Shown here: positions 17,809 to 25,668 of the stretch, one piece after another | Layout of the letters: each line of letters starts with the position of its first letter | Numbering within the stretch: the first letter of the stretch is position 1 | Source of the DNA: CAZCVI01 sp964502145 | Lineage (GTDB): Bacteria; Acidobacteriota; Aminicenantia; UBA2199 | Direction: 5' to 3' | Assembly: GCA_964502145.1 (NCBI GenBank) | Contig: CAZCVI010000042.1 | Coordinates: 1 to 57,377 of the forward strand | Length of the DNA: 57,377 nucleotides | Made by a program: the position numbers and the translations under genes | Notes under the pieces: model-generated | Seen by the model: the letters and a program-made list of their open reading frames with translations, nothing else | Databases searched by the model: none | Told to the model about the DNA's origin: nothing

Positions 17809-19125
17809 ATGTATGTATTTTTGAACCAGTTACTATGTGTGCTTACCTTGCTGCTGATCATTCTAATGGCCGTGCGTTACCGGTACCTGTTATTAAAACC
17901 CAGTATCGTATTTTTGACCTGTTTCCATATCCAGATTCAATGGGCCGCCACTTTTCAGGCCGGTTATATCGAACAATACCTGCCCCATCCCTATGCCTTC
18001 CTGATGTTGGCCCAGGTGTTCCCCCTGTTGGGTTTGATAGTTGGTTTTTTTCTCTTTCACAATCGCACCCTTCGGGTTTACAGAAAAATTGCGGATGCGG
18101 GTATAGCTGGATTAGAAGTAAATCCCCGTAGCCTGATTCTGCTCTTTGGCGCGGTACTGGTTATCCTGCTGGTTTATCTCGCTGTTGTCCCACTGGCTAA
18201 AACTGGCATCTATGCCATTCTCTTAGACCCCTTGGGCGCGACCGAAGCACGGGAGAGTTCGCTCAAATTATTGGATAGCGCACTCCTGCAATATAGCTTT
18301 TCTTTACTTAAATCCGCGCTGGCGCCGCTGTTATGTGTGTTGGCTAGCCTTTATTTTATCCGCCATATCAAACAATGGCAACCCACCCGTAGCGCATTAG
18401 CCCTGGCCCTCATTCTGTTTACTCTCATTACCGTATCCCTACCCGGTGCCCGAACCCCGGCAGCTATGCTCATTTTAACTATTTTTATCGCGCTCTTTAT
18501 CGCGTACAATATGCCCATCAAACTCCGCTACATGCTGCCCGCTTTATTACTGATTATCGCATTACCGGTATTTTTCACCCTTGTCCGCGAAGGACAGAAC
18601 TTGAACATCGCCAATTTTTTCCAGTATCTGCAAGGCGGTATATTCAACCGCATCTTTGTAGTGCCCATGGAAACCGGTTTGTGGCATGTCCATTATGCAC
18701 AAGATGTCGGCTTCGTCGGTGTGGCTGGTATTCCCAAACTGGCGGAAATGCTGGCTGTTGAACCAGTGAACCTGGGCAATATTATTTATATGTCATACTC
18801 TCCCTATCAAGTCGCTTCTGGTCTTTCCAATACCAGTTTTGTATTTGCCTATTACAGTTGTTTTGGTATCGTGTCGCTGCTATTTTCCTGGCTTGCCACT
18901 TGGGCGCTGGACTTGGCCGTACTGTGGATGGACAAACTCAAGAGTTATGCTCTTCTGTTGGCTACTGCCGCCTCCCTGATCACTGCCAGTTTCGCCTTTA
19001 TTTCTACCATGTATACCACCGCTCTTATTACCAATGGATTTATACTCATCTTGGCCATTGCTTGGATGTTAGACCGTTTTGTCTCTTCTTGCTTGGCCAT
19101 TAATAACAGAAAAAAAATAAAATGA
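17809..19125 (+). CDS. Wzy-like O-antigen/exopolysaccharide repeat-unit polymerase
   Basis: The 438-residue protein has about ten to twelve transmembrane helices, with two arginine-bearing periplasmic loops (around LPGARTPAAM and FTLVREGQN). A late loop has ETGLWHVHYAQD, as in the oligosaccharide repeat unit polymerase family. Such proteins join repeat units en bloc on the periplasmic side. AAGGAGG lies ten bases upstream of the ATG. The stop overlaps the next start (ATGA). Wzy proteins diverge strongly, so the call rests on topology, the arginine loops and the neighbouring Wzx-like and Wzz-like genes. Confidence 0.82.
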   Translation: MYVFLNQLLCVLTLLLIILMAVRYRYLLLKPSIVFLTCFHIQIQWAATFQAGYIEQYLPHPYAFLMLAQVFPLLGLIVGFFLFHNRTLRVYRKIADAGIAGLEVNPRSLILLFGAVLVILLVYLAVVPLAKTGIYAILLDPLGATEARESSLKLLDSALLQYSFSLLKSALAPLLCVLASLYFIRHIKQWQPTRSALALALILFTLITVSLPGARTPAAMLILTIFIALFIAYNMPIKLRYMLPALLLIIALPVFFTLVREGQNLNIANFFQYLQGGIFNRIFVVPMETGLWHVHYAQDVGFVGVAGIPKLAEMLAVEPVNLGNIIYMSYSPYQVASGLSNTSFVFAYYSCFGIVSLLFSWLATWALDLAVLWMDKLKSYALLLATAASLITASFAFISTMYTTALITNGFILILAIAWMLDRFVSSCLAINNRKKIK

Positions 19126-20255
19126 ACGATCAAAATAATCCGCTAAAAAAAAGTATTTGCCATTTAAGTTCTGTGCATCCCTATTTTGATTCGCGTATCT
19201 TTTACAAGGAGTGTCGCAGTCTCGCTGCCGATGGATATCCCGTCCGTTTTGTAGCCCGTAAAGAGGATGGCCAGCCGATCACTGTTGATGGTGTGGACAT
19301 CATCCCTTTCCGGGAGTACCCGAACCGCTGCAAACGGATTTTATTCTCCCCATTTAGCATGTTCGCCCTGGCCCGTCGCCAAAAAGCCCATATCTACCAT
19401 TTCCATGATCCCGAGTTATTGCCCGTGGGTATGCTCTTAAAATTAATCGGGAAAAAAGTCATCTATGATGTGCATGAAGACTATTCCCAGCAATTGTTGC
19501 ACAAGTATTGGCTAAAAAGCACCCTGTTAAAGCAGATCATAGCGGGCAGTTTCCATGTATTTGAGGTGATAGCCAGTTTGTTTTTTGATCGTATTGTGAC
19601 CGCCACAGACGATATCGCTGAAAACTTTCCCGCCAGTAGGACCGTGACTATTCGTAATCTACCGGTGCTACGCACTATAAATGAAGCACCGCCCGTGCCA
19701 TTAAAAAAAGAAAAGCCAGTGCTCATTTATGCGGGTGCTTTGGCCCGTGTACGGGGTGTAAAAGAAGTTATCCAAGCGGTAGAATTACTTAAAAACGATG
19801 TGGAACTGCTCTTGTTAGGGAAATGGGAAAGCGACACCTACCGTGCGGAATGCGAGAATCTGGCGGGTTGGCAAAAGGTGAAATATCTGGGCTTAAAAAA
19901 ACCCCACGAAGTCTATGGTTATATGAAAGCCGCTGACATTGGTCTTTCGTTGCTTTATCCTATTTCCAATTACCTGACCAGTTTGCCAGTCAAGGCGTTT
20001 GAATATCTTGCCTGTGGGCTGCCCATGGTGATGTCAAATTTTAAGTACTGGCAAGAAATCTTTGCTGGTTGTGCTGTATTCACCGACCCCTCCGTCCCCC
20101 AAACGATTGCCGAGCAGATCGACCTGTTATTGGACAATCCCCAAGAAAGACAACGCCTCCGCCAAGCGGGTCTTGATTTAGTCCACCACCAGTATTCCTG
20201 GGAAGCGGAACATAAACGCCTACTAGAAATGGTCCACCAATTAACCGTAAAATAA
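19122..20255 (+). CDS. Glycosyltransferase family 4
   Basis: The 377-residue GT-B enzyme has an N-terminal acceptor domain with HPYFDSRIFYKECRSL and FHDPELLPVG, and a C-terminal donor domain with LIYAGALARVRGVKEVI. The donor-site segment near residues 275-300 reads SLPVKAFEYLACGLPMVMS, with the glutamate of the EX7E-like motif. It is cytosolic or peripheral. The start overlaps the polymerase stop by four bases. It is the last gene of the first polysaccharide block; the next kilobase is non-coding and repeat-rich before the putative RiPP genes. Donor sugar unknown. Confidence 0.9.
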   Translation: MNDQNNPLKKSICHLSSVHPYFDSRIFYKECRSLAADGYPVRFVARKEDGQPITVDGVDIIPFREYPNRCKRILFSPFSMFALARRQKAHIYHFHDPELLPVGMLLKLIGKKVIYDVHEDYSQQLLHKYWLKSTLLKQIIAGSFHVFEVIASLFFDRIVTATDDIAENFPASRTVTIRNLPVLRTINEAPPVPLKKEKPVLIYAGALARVRGVKEVIQAVELLKNDVELLLLGKWESDTYRAECENLAGWQKVKYLGLKKPHEVYGYMKAADIGLSLLYPISNYLTSLPVKAFEYLACGLPMVMSNFKYWQEIFAGCAVFTDPSVPQTIAEQIDLLLDNPQERQRLRQAGLDLVHHQYSWEAEHKRLLEMVHQLTVK

Positions 20256-20499
20256 TATCGCACACATCCTGGATTCGCCATCAGATTCGTGAAAAAATAT
20301 GGACGACATGGACAGAGTGGACGATGTGGAGCAACAACAAAAGCAGTTTTTTGGACGGCACTATCCTTCCCCGCATTAAAAAAAATCTCTCCCCAAAACC
20401 CCGGCCTATTTGCGCCACATTTGCTGCAATTTGTTAAGAGTAGTATCAAAAAAAAGGGGATTCCGCCCCAGAACCTGACGTTTCTCACTAAAGATTGAC

Positions 20500-20830
20500 A
20501 GTTCACTTTTTTAAGTACAACCGACACGAAATTTTGCTCTCGGTTCACCTTTTTAACCTCACGGTTCAGGTTTTTTACTCAGACGCCAGGTTTTTAGGTG
20601 GCCATTCACCTTCCACACCTCGCCGTTCAGTCTTTTTTGTAGCATCGTGAGTAATAAACCTCGCGGTTGAGTTTTTTTTTTGGAATCGAGGGCTTTAAAA
20701 TCTGGCGGGTGAGTTTTTTTTTTAGAATCGAGACAAATAAACCTCGCGGGTGAGTTTTTTTTTTAGAATCGAGAGCAGTAAAATCCGGTGCTTGGGTGTT
20801 TTTTGGGGTTAGGTCATCCTTCAACCCGGC
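20500..20830 (+). repeat. T-rich degenerate tandem repeat, unit about 41-42 bp
   Basis: Three well-kept units start near 20664, 20706 and 20747. Each reads CGGGTGAG, then a run of nine or ten T, then AGAATCGAG and an AT-rich tail ending ACCTCG or TCCGG. Decayed units flank them on both sides. Unit length alternates between 41 and 42, so no frame is kept and it is not coding. The preceding stretch, 20268-20330, starts with a CCTGGATTCGCC end resembling MITE family 1 and a TGGAC phrase repeat. Confidence 0.7.
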
Positions 20831-20881
20831 CATTGAGTGATTTTTGTGTTATCATTAATAAGTAAAGGGATAAAATAATAA

Positions 20882-20976
20882 GCCAGGATGGCGCGTCTAC
20901 CCAAATCTATTTTCAACAGTCGAATAAAATAATGCGACAAGGATGTCGCGTCTACGTAGACGCGCCATCCTGGCGC
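20882..20976. repeat. Cluster of GTAG-headed REP elements (BIME-like)
   Basis: Three REP units are visible. A truncated minus-strand unit lies at 20882-20900, a minus-strand unit at 20934-20955 and a plus-strand unit at 20956-20976. The last two meet head to head at a perfect GTCTACGTAGAC palindrome. Each has the tetranucleotide GTAG, a short linker and a hairpin: GCGCCA-TCC-TGGCGC, or in the second unit GCGACA/TGTCGC, a compensated change. Single units recur at 43813-43833 and 46138-46158. No REP-associated Y1 transposase is in the window. Confidence 0.8.
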
Positions 20977-21163
20977 ATTAATAAGCGGCGAAAAGATGGT
21001 CTTGGATACGATTTCTGGCGAGTTTTTTATAAGATTTAAGAGTTGTCCCTTGAAAATAACTCATTCCACTTCAATAATGGCAAGTTTAGCGTGACAACAA
21101 GACATTGTACTGAAAATCATAGATACCTACTTCCAAAAAACTGAATAGATACTAGAAAAGGTA

Positions 21164-21192
21164 TTGAAAAAATATTTTTATTATTTTAAAAT
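21164..21192 (+). promoter_or_regulatory. Predicted promoter of the putative RiPP precursor
   Basis: TTGAAA (21164-21169) and TAAAAT (21187-21192) are separated by exactly 17 bases. The leader contains a small hairpin with the stem CCGTGT/ACACGG (about 21214-21233). An AAAGGAGGA ribosome site follows just before the peptide gene. Confidence 0.55.
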
Positions 21193-21280
21193 AACTCTGA
21201 TTTAAAAACCCCATTGCCGTGTTGGATAACACACGGTGGATGGAATAATAAATAATAAAACCTATAAAGGAGGATTTAAA

Positions 21281-21436
21281 ATGATTGATTTTGAAATTGT
21301 ATGGATTAAAGACCCTGTTGAGGATATCTTAGATATTGGCTCCCTTGGACAGGAATGCGCTTTTTCGTGTGGTTCACACTGTAAGGAAAAAACTCCAGAT
21401 AGTTGCACTGTATTCTGCGAAGGTGTGGTTAGTTGA
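21281..21436 (+). CDS. Putative RiPP precursor with a CXXX-type cysteine register
   Basis: This 51-residue peptide follows a strong ribosome site (AAAGGAGG, nine bases before the ATG). The first 25 residues are acidic and hydrophobic, like a leader (MIDFEIVWIKDPVED...). The last 26 hold cysteines at 26, 30, 34, 42 and 46, all on one four-residue register, with threonine at the only empty slot (38). There is no Sec signal. The next genes are a secreted beta-propeller (same strand, after an intrinsic terminator) and a convergent radical SAM/SPASM enzyme. CXXX-repeat peptides next to radical SAM maturases are a known bioinformatic class, and thioether cross-linking would be expected. Precursor status is inferred; an unmodified small metal-binding peptide is the main alternative. 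The open frame extends upstream to 21236 but without a ribosome site. Confidence 0.65.
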   Translation: MIDFEIVWIKDPVEDILDIGSLGQECAFSCGSHCKEKTPDSCTVFCEGVVS

Positions 21437-21461
21437 TACCCAGTTTGATTTGAAATGACTT

Positions 21462-21518
21462 GTGGCCCATGCGGAAATGCTTTGATAGAGGCATTGAAAA
21501 CACGGGCTACTTTTTTTT
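21462..21518 (+). terminator. Intrinsic terminator/attenuator between the peptide and the beta-propeller gene
   Basis: GTGGCCCATG (21462-21471) pairs with CACGGGCTAC (21501-21510) with one mismatch and one G-T pair. An inner AATGC/GCATT stem lies inside, and eight T follow (21511-21518). Placed after the peptide stop, it would favour a short abundant peptide mRNA and lower read-through to the propeller gene. Confidence 0.7.
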
Positions 21519-21551
21519 AAGCATTTCTCATCTGCTGAAAAGAAGAAAATA

Positions 21552-22565
21552 ATGAAAAATCTGTCTATTTTACTGGTTTTAACCTGGGCTATATTCACCT
21601 CCACACTTTTGGGGAGCGATCTCATTTCGCCAGTCAGACGTTTCGGCATTGATCACTTGCATGATCCTGGCAAGCTTATTGCTAATAATGGGGAGGTCTA
21701 TGTGATTGAGTCCAAATTGTCGCACGTCGGAGTATTCGCCAATGATGGTTCCCTGCTTATGTTTCTGGGTAAAAGTGGAGAAGGACCAATGGAATTCAAG
21801 AATCTGAGATTCTTCACTGTAAGCAATAAGAAGATATATTGCTTTGATTGGTCGGGGTATCGGTTCAGTGTTTTTTCTCAACAGGATAAGAAATTTTTGA
21901 AGTACATCTCCTTGAATAATACTGTGTATGGTTCCCCTCCTGTCCGAATTGCTGTCCATGACGATGGCACCATGGTGATATTTAATAATGGCTTTTTAAA
22001 AGAACATACCTTACTGGCATTATATGCAGCAGATGGCACATTGCTCAAGCGCTTCTTCAATGCTTATCCTGCATACCCAAGCAGGAGTGAATTTGATGAA
22101 TCATTAAAGCAGAAAAAGCCGATGAATATTGATTTTTATAAGAATGCGGGGAATATCGCCATTGCCAATAAAAAAATCTACTTTGCCAATTACACTGAGA
22201 ACCATGTGGTAGAAATAGGGTTGGATGGGAAAACGTTAAACCGCTATCCCCTCCCATTACCTTCCCATGAAAAAACGGCTAGAATTGTGGAAATGACTGG
22301 GGCCAACGGCAACTCCTCCTATTTGGAGAACCAACTGAACTATGACCTCAAAGCAGTAAATAATACTATCTATACTTTATGCCGCGATAATGGTTTATCC
22401 TATATATGCTGTTTGGTTAAGGGAACTTTCAAAGAAGTCTGTCGGATGAAAGAATCTCTGTTTACCTTCGATATCATGGATGGAAAAATATTCGCTATTG
22501 AAGATGAGTCGGAGGACGAGGACAAAAGCCCTGAGGTTCTGGTCTACGATCTACCGAAAAATTGA
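21552..22565 (+). CDS. Secreted six-bladed beta-propeller protein of the putative RiPP locus
   Basis: The 337-residue protein has a Sec signal peptide (residues 1-20, MKNLSILLVLTWAIFTSTLL). Repeated beta-blades follow, with phrases such as NNGEVYVIESKLSHVGVFANDGSLL and a GKSGEGPMEF turn. The GxGPxEF turn is the hallmark of the secreted 6-bladed propeller family also present three times at 47-52 kb. The C-terminus is acidic. Propellers of this family are usually periplasmic or surface ligand binders. It is encoded 115 bases after the peptide, behind the terminator, and ends tail to tail with the radical SAM gene. Its role may be to bind, carry or display the modified peptide, but this is inference. 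Confidence 0.8.
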   Translation: MKNLSILLVLTWAIFTSTLLGSDLISPVRRFGIDHLHDPGKLIANNGEVYVIESKLSHVGVFANDGSLLMFLGKSGEGPMEFKNLRFFTVSNKKIYCFDWSGYRFSVFSQQDKKFLKYISLNNTVYGSPPVRIAVHDDGTMVIFNNGFLKEHTLLALYAADGTLLKRFFNAYPAYPSRSEFDESLKQKKPMNIDFYKNAGNIAIANKKIYFANYTENHVVEIGLDGKTLNRYPLPLPSHEKTARIVEMTGANGNSSYLENQLNYDLKAVNNTIYTLCRDNGLSYICCLVKGTFKEVCRMKESLFTFDIMDGKIFAIEDESEDEDKSPEVLVYDLPKN

Positions 22566-22574
22566 AGAGTTTTT

Positions 22575-22618
22575 GCGGCGGCGATCCTGATATCTGATCA
22601 GGAATCTTTTGCCGCCGC
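22575..22618. terminator. Bidirectional terminator hairpin between convergent genes
   Basis: GCGGCGG (22575-22581) pairs with CCGCCGC (22612-22618), and TCCTGAT (22585-22591) pairs with ATCAGGA (22597-22603). Short T runs lie on either side of the outer stem. The hairpin overlaps the last codons of the minus-strand radical SAM gene and serves both convergent genes. Confidence 0.65.
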
Positions 22619-23941
22619 TGATTTTTTCAATGAGGCCAAATAATAGGCTTTTACTGACTCTTCCAGGTAATATTTCCATCGGGTACAATCTATGGCCGGA
22701 AAGGTGCCCTTTTTATAATTGATTCTGATGTCCACACAACCGCCCATACAAATCGGAAGCAACTTGCATTGTTCCCGACATTGGGCATCATTCTCAAAGC
22801 TCTCGGTGAGATAGGAGATATAAAGGGCATTCATGCTGATTTCTTTCCCGATATGCCCCACTTCTTTCTCTTTTCGCCCTATATGGTTCCAACATTTATA
22901 CAATTCCCCTCGTGGACCCACCACATACCCATTCACAGTAGTAGCCGAACACCCAGAACCAAAAGACGGAAAAGGCATAGTTGCAATTCTCTTTTCACAG
23001 AGATACTGATGGAGCTTTAATTCCTCCTGCCAGAACTCTCCATCTTTCAAACACTCCTCATCCGAACAACGACAAGAGGCAGAATACTTGCGCACATGGC
23101 CATAGTGGATATGTATATCGCCTTTTTTGAAAAAAGGTTCCAAGCGTGGGTCAGCTTGCATCCCCTTAAAAAAATCTAATACCGAATCCACATTCATGCG
23201 GTCCACATTCACCCGTAACGAGATGGGTAAAACCCCAGCGGCATCGATAATATTGGCAAAAATAGTATTAAAAGAACCTTTCCCGCCCCGGTAAGGACGT
23301 CGGGCATCATGAAAGGGTTGATCTCCGTCCAGAGTGATTTGGGCACCCGTTACTTTTAAGGTTTTTAGTTTCTCGGCATAGGCGCGGGTAAAAAGTGTGC
23401 CATTGGTAATGATATGGGCGGTATATTCTACCTGGTTTGTCTCGCAAATCGCCATCAATTTCTGGCTCAGCTCTTCGACAATGTCTATGCACAAAAGACT
23501 TTCCCCCCCATACCATTGTATTGAAAGATGTTTTAGACCGTTTTTAATCCGCCCCTCCACCATTTCTACCAGTTGGGCGATCACGGTTCCGTCCATTATA
23601 GCTGGTTGGGGCGTTTCGAAACAGTACGAACAAAAAAGGTTGCAATTTAGGGTGGGGGCAATGGTTAAACCAAGGCGAAAACTGCCCCCATACTGTTGCA
23701 AATGTCTGCGAATTTGTAGCAGGCCGTATTCATCGAAGGCATCATCGCACACAAAGCCGCCTTTTTGTAACTGGGCCAGGATAGATTCTGATACGGGCAA
23801 AGAATCCCCGGCTTCCATGTGTTGCAACAGGTGTACTAACGTCTCTGGAAACACGGTCAAGCCATTTTTTAAGGAGTTAAAGGCAAGAAAATTTCCCGTT
23901 TTTTCGATGGGGAAAAAAAAATTATACTTGGATGGTTTCAT
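22598..23941 (-). CDS. Radical SAM/SPASM peptide maturase
   Basis: The 447-residue enzyme has an N-terminal region of about 90 residues (KYNFFFPIEKTGNFLAFNS...), typical of peptide-modifying SPASM enzymes and a possible precursor-recognition part. The radical SAM cluster motif is CNLFCSYC (C100, C104, C107). A mid-protein CRCSDEEC segment adds cysteines. A C-terminal SPASM domain has a cysteine near residue 330, CWN about 18 residues later, then CREQC, PIC, GGC and a final DC. This predicts one SAM-cleaving and two auxiliary [4Fe-4S] clusters, as in enzymes forming thioether links in sactipeptides and ranthipeptides. The nearby period-four cysteine peptide at 21281 is the obvious substrate. 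GAGGAG precedes the ATG, and its promoter lies at 24014-24042. Confidence 0.85.
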   Translation of the reverse strand: MKPSKYNFFFPIEKTGNFLAFNSLKNGLTVFPETLVHLLQHMEAGDSLPVSESILAQLQKGGFVCDDAFDEYGLLQIRRHLQQYGGSFRLGLTIAPTLNCNLFCSYCFETPQPAIMDGTVIAQLVEMVEGRIKNGLKHLSIQWYGGESLLCIDIVEELSQKLMAICETNQVEYTAHIITNGTLFTRAYAEKLKTLKVTGAQITLDGDQPFHDARRPYRGGKGSFNTIFANIIDAAGVLPISLRVNVDRMNVDSVLDFFKGMQADPRLEPFFKKGDIHIHYGHVRKYSASCRCSDEECLKDGEFWQEELKLHQYLCEKRIATMPFPSFGSGCSATTVNGYVVGPRGELYKCWNHIGRKEKEVGHIGKEISMNALYISYLTESFENDAQCREQCKLLPICMGGCVDIRINYKKGTFPAIDCTRWKYYLEESVKAYYLASLKKSAAAKDS

Positions 23942-24013
23942 GGCATGTTCTCCTCAAACCGTTTTTCTTGATCAGGCTTTTTATTTTTTTGTTTATCTAT
24001 TTAAATATGTCAT

Positions 24014-24042
24014 ATAGTACCATAACTTATGTGCAGAAGCAA
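24014..24042 (-). promoter_or_regulatory. Predicted promoter of the radical SAM gene
   Basis: On the minus strand TTGCTT (24037-24042) and TACTAT (24014-24019) are spaced by 17 bases, about 75 bases upstream of the ATG at 23941. Confidence 0.5.
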
Positions 24043-24059
24043 GACTTGACCGCAATCTA

Positions 24060-24209
24060 AATTCACCGCCAAGTTTCAGAAAAAACTGGACATTCTGGAC
24101 TTACTGGACTTCACAAAACCTTTGGTTTTTCCAGCTTGTCCAGTAAGTCCAGAATGTCCAGTATGTCCAGAATGTCCAGTTTTTTCTGAAACTTGGCGGT
24201 GAATTCAGG
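24060..24209. repeat. MITE-like hairpin element, family 1, with TGTCCAG phrase repeats
   Basis: Arms of about 50 bases (24060-24109 and 24156-24205) are complementary with roughly one mismatch. Both begin with the TGGCGGTGAATT end, and the right copy continues to CAGG (24209). The arm interiors are made of a reiterated 9-base phrase (TGTCCAGNA). It lies between the divergent radical SAM and Wzz-like promoters and would form a very stable hairpin if transcribed. Confidence 0.85.
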
Positions 24210-24222
24210 ACCATCGTCTATA

Positions 24223-24251
24223 TTGTCAAGCCAATGCTTTTGTGTTACAAT
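24223..24251 (+). promoter_or_regulatory. Predicted promoter of the Wzz-like gene and the Pgl-like module
   Basis: TTGTCA (24223-24228) and TACAAT (24246-24251) are spaced by 17 bases and lie 54 bases upstream of the ATG at 24305. No other convincing promoter is seen before 29.4 kb. Confidence 0.55.
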
Positions 24252-24304
24252 TAATTCTATGATGATCACAAGCGAGAAAAGACTACCCAATGGAGGATGC
24301 CATT

Positions 24305-25624
24305 ATGTCTGAAATAAAAAATATATCCAATACTACACCCCCCCCTACCGGTTATCAGGGTGATTTTGTCGGGGTTCTCCAGGTTTTGTACAAGCGTAAG
24401 TGGCTCGTAATCCTGGGAATTATAGCATCGTTGGTGCTATCCTTGGTGTTAGCCACAACCATGCCCAAAGTATACCGTAGCCGCTGTTTTGTGCAATTTT
24501 CCGATCCCAGCCAGGATAAAGATGATGTTCTTTTCTCCCTGGCCTCGCAAATGCTCCAGTCTTCCCAGCAAGCCGTGTATTTGCAGTTGAAAGACCTCGG
24601 CTTCTTAGACATGTTTAAAGAGATAAAAATCGATAAAACCGATCCTGAAAGTTTTCACCTCATGTCTGTGCAGACATTTAAGAAGTACGCTTCCGCGTTT
24701 CGCAATTATCAACAGTTCCTGTTGTTTGCCACGCGGAACAAGTACTTGGACGCTACCCAGAGCAATAACCTGCGCGACCTCATCCCCAATAACCAGATAT
24801 TTTCAAAACTGATCAAAGAAGTATACGCGTTATCCAAGGATGATCTGAAAAATTTCGGCCAAACCCTGATCAAAGAGAAAAACTATGTGGCGGGTGCTGA
24901 TTTGGAAATGATCGCCCATGATAAAAATAGCGCCCAACACGCCCTTACCGCCATGGGAGATTTTATCCGCTACTGCATCCTGGCAGAAAAAGTCAGTGAA
25001 TATACCGCCTTTCAATTAAACCAATCCAAAACCCTGGTTGATTTGTTCGCCAGTTATATTTTAAATATCCGCACTAACCTGGAATTACTCCAAAAACAGG
25101 GCGAAAAACTCCAGGCCCTACCTTATAAAACTTCCGCGATCCTCAATGACAAAATAGTCGAGATTCAATCCCGAATCATTGATCTGCAACGGATGCTGGC
25201 CAGTTTTGAGATGGAGCGGCTAAAGAACCAACTTTTCATTGACTACTTCACCTCTTTAAAAGCCATCATGGATGAAAAACCGGGCAGCACGACGATGTTG
25301 TTCAACCAAATGGAAATGCTCAAGACTGGTTTTTTCAAAACCAAGAATAAAGCCGACATTGTCACCCTTCTGGCTATTCACGCCATAGATATTGATGTGA
25401 ACCGCTTCCATACCTTTTATGAAAAAACCTTGCAATTTGTTTCAGCACCTACCCTTCCCAGTGGCCCCGAATGGCCGCGGAAATCGACTTTTCTCACCTT
25501 TGGGTTCTTTGCCGGGTTTTTGTTTTTTATCGCTCTCGCCCTGCTGCTGGAATTCTGGGAGAAGTACCGCCACTTGATTCTGCCGCGAAAATTCAGTGCC
25601 TCTGACAATGTCGCGCAGAAATAG
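24305..25624 (+). CDS. Wzz-like polysaccharide chain-length determinant
   Basis: The 439-residue inner-membrane protein has the Wzz topology: a short cytosolic N-terminus, a transmembrane helix near residues 28-50, a long periplasmic domain rich in coiled coil (about 55-395), and a second helix near 400-422. No C-terminal tyrosine-kinase domain is present. Wzz proteins set the modal length of Wzy-made polymers. Proline-rich residues (TTPPPTG) precede the first helix, as is common. The start at 24305 is chosen for GGAGG nine bases upstream. It heads the second polysaccharide block, and its presence supports the Wzx/Wzy reading of the first block. Confidence 0.82.
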   Translation: MSEIKNISNTTPPPTGYQGDFVGVLQVLYKRKWLVILGIIASLVLSLVLATTMPKVYRSRCFVQFSDPSQDKDDVLFSLASQMLQSSQQAVYLQLKDLGFLDMFKEIKIDKTDPESFHLMSVQTFKKYASAFRNYQQFLLFATRNKYLDATQSNNLRDLIPNNQIFSKLIKEVYALSKDDLKNFGQTLIKEKNYVAGADLEMIAHDKNSAQHALTAMGDFIRYCILAEKVSEYTAFQLNQSKTLVDLFASYILNIRTNLELLQKQGEKLQALPYKTSAILNDKIVEIQSRIIDLQRMLASFEMERLKNQLFIDYFTSLKAIMDEKPGSTTMLFNQMEMLKTGFFKTKNKADIVTLLAIHAIDIDVNRFHTFYEKTLQFVSAPTLPSGPEWPRKSTFLTFGFFAGFLFFIALALLLEFWEKYRHLILPRKFSASDNVAQK

Positions 25625-25668
25625 CACCCCTATTCAAATACCAATAACCCGTGGCGGATATAGAATCC

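Noticed and set aside
20289..20498. 69-codon frame after the last glycosyltransferase
   Set aside because: No ribosome site; begins in a short-phrase repeat related to MITE family 1.
20627..20833. 68-codon minus-strand frame with lysine-rich repeats
   Set aside because: It is only the translation of the T-rich tandem repeat, whose unit length varies between 41 and 42, and it has no ribosome site.
21281..21436. Standard Sec-exported bacteriocin
   Set aside because: The N-terminus is acidic and too polar for a Sec signal, and there is no double-glycine leader site next to a peptidase transporter gene.
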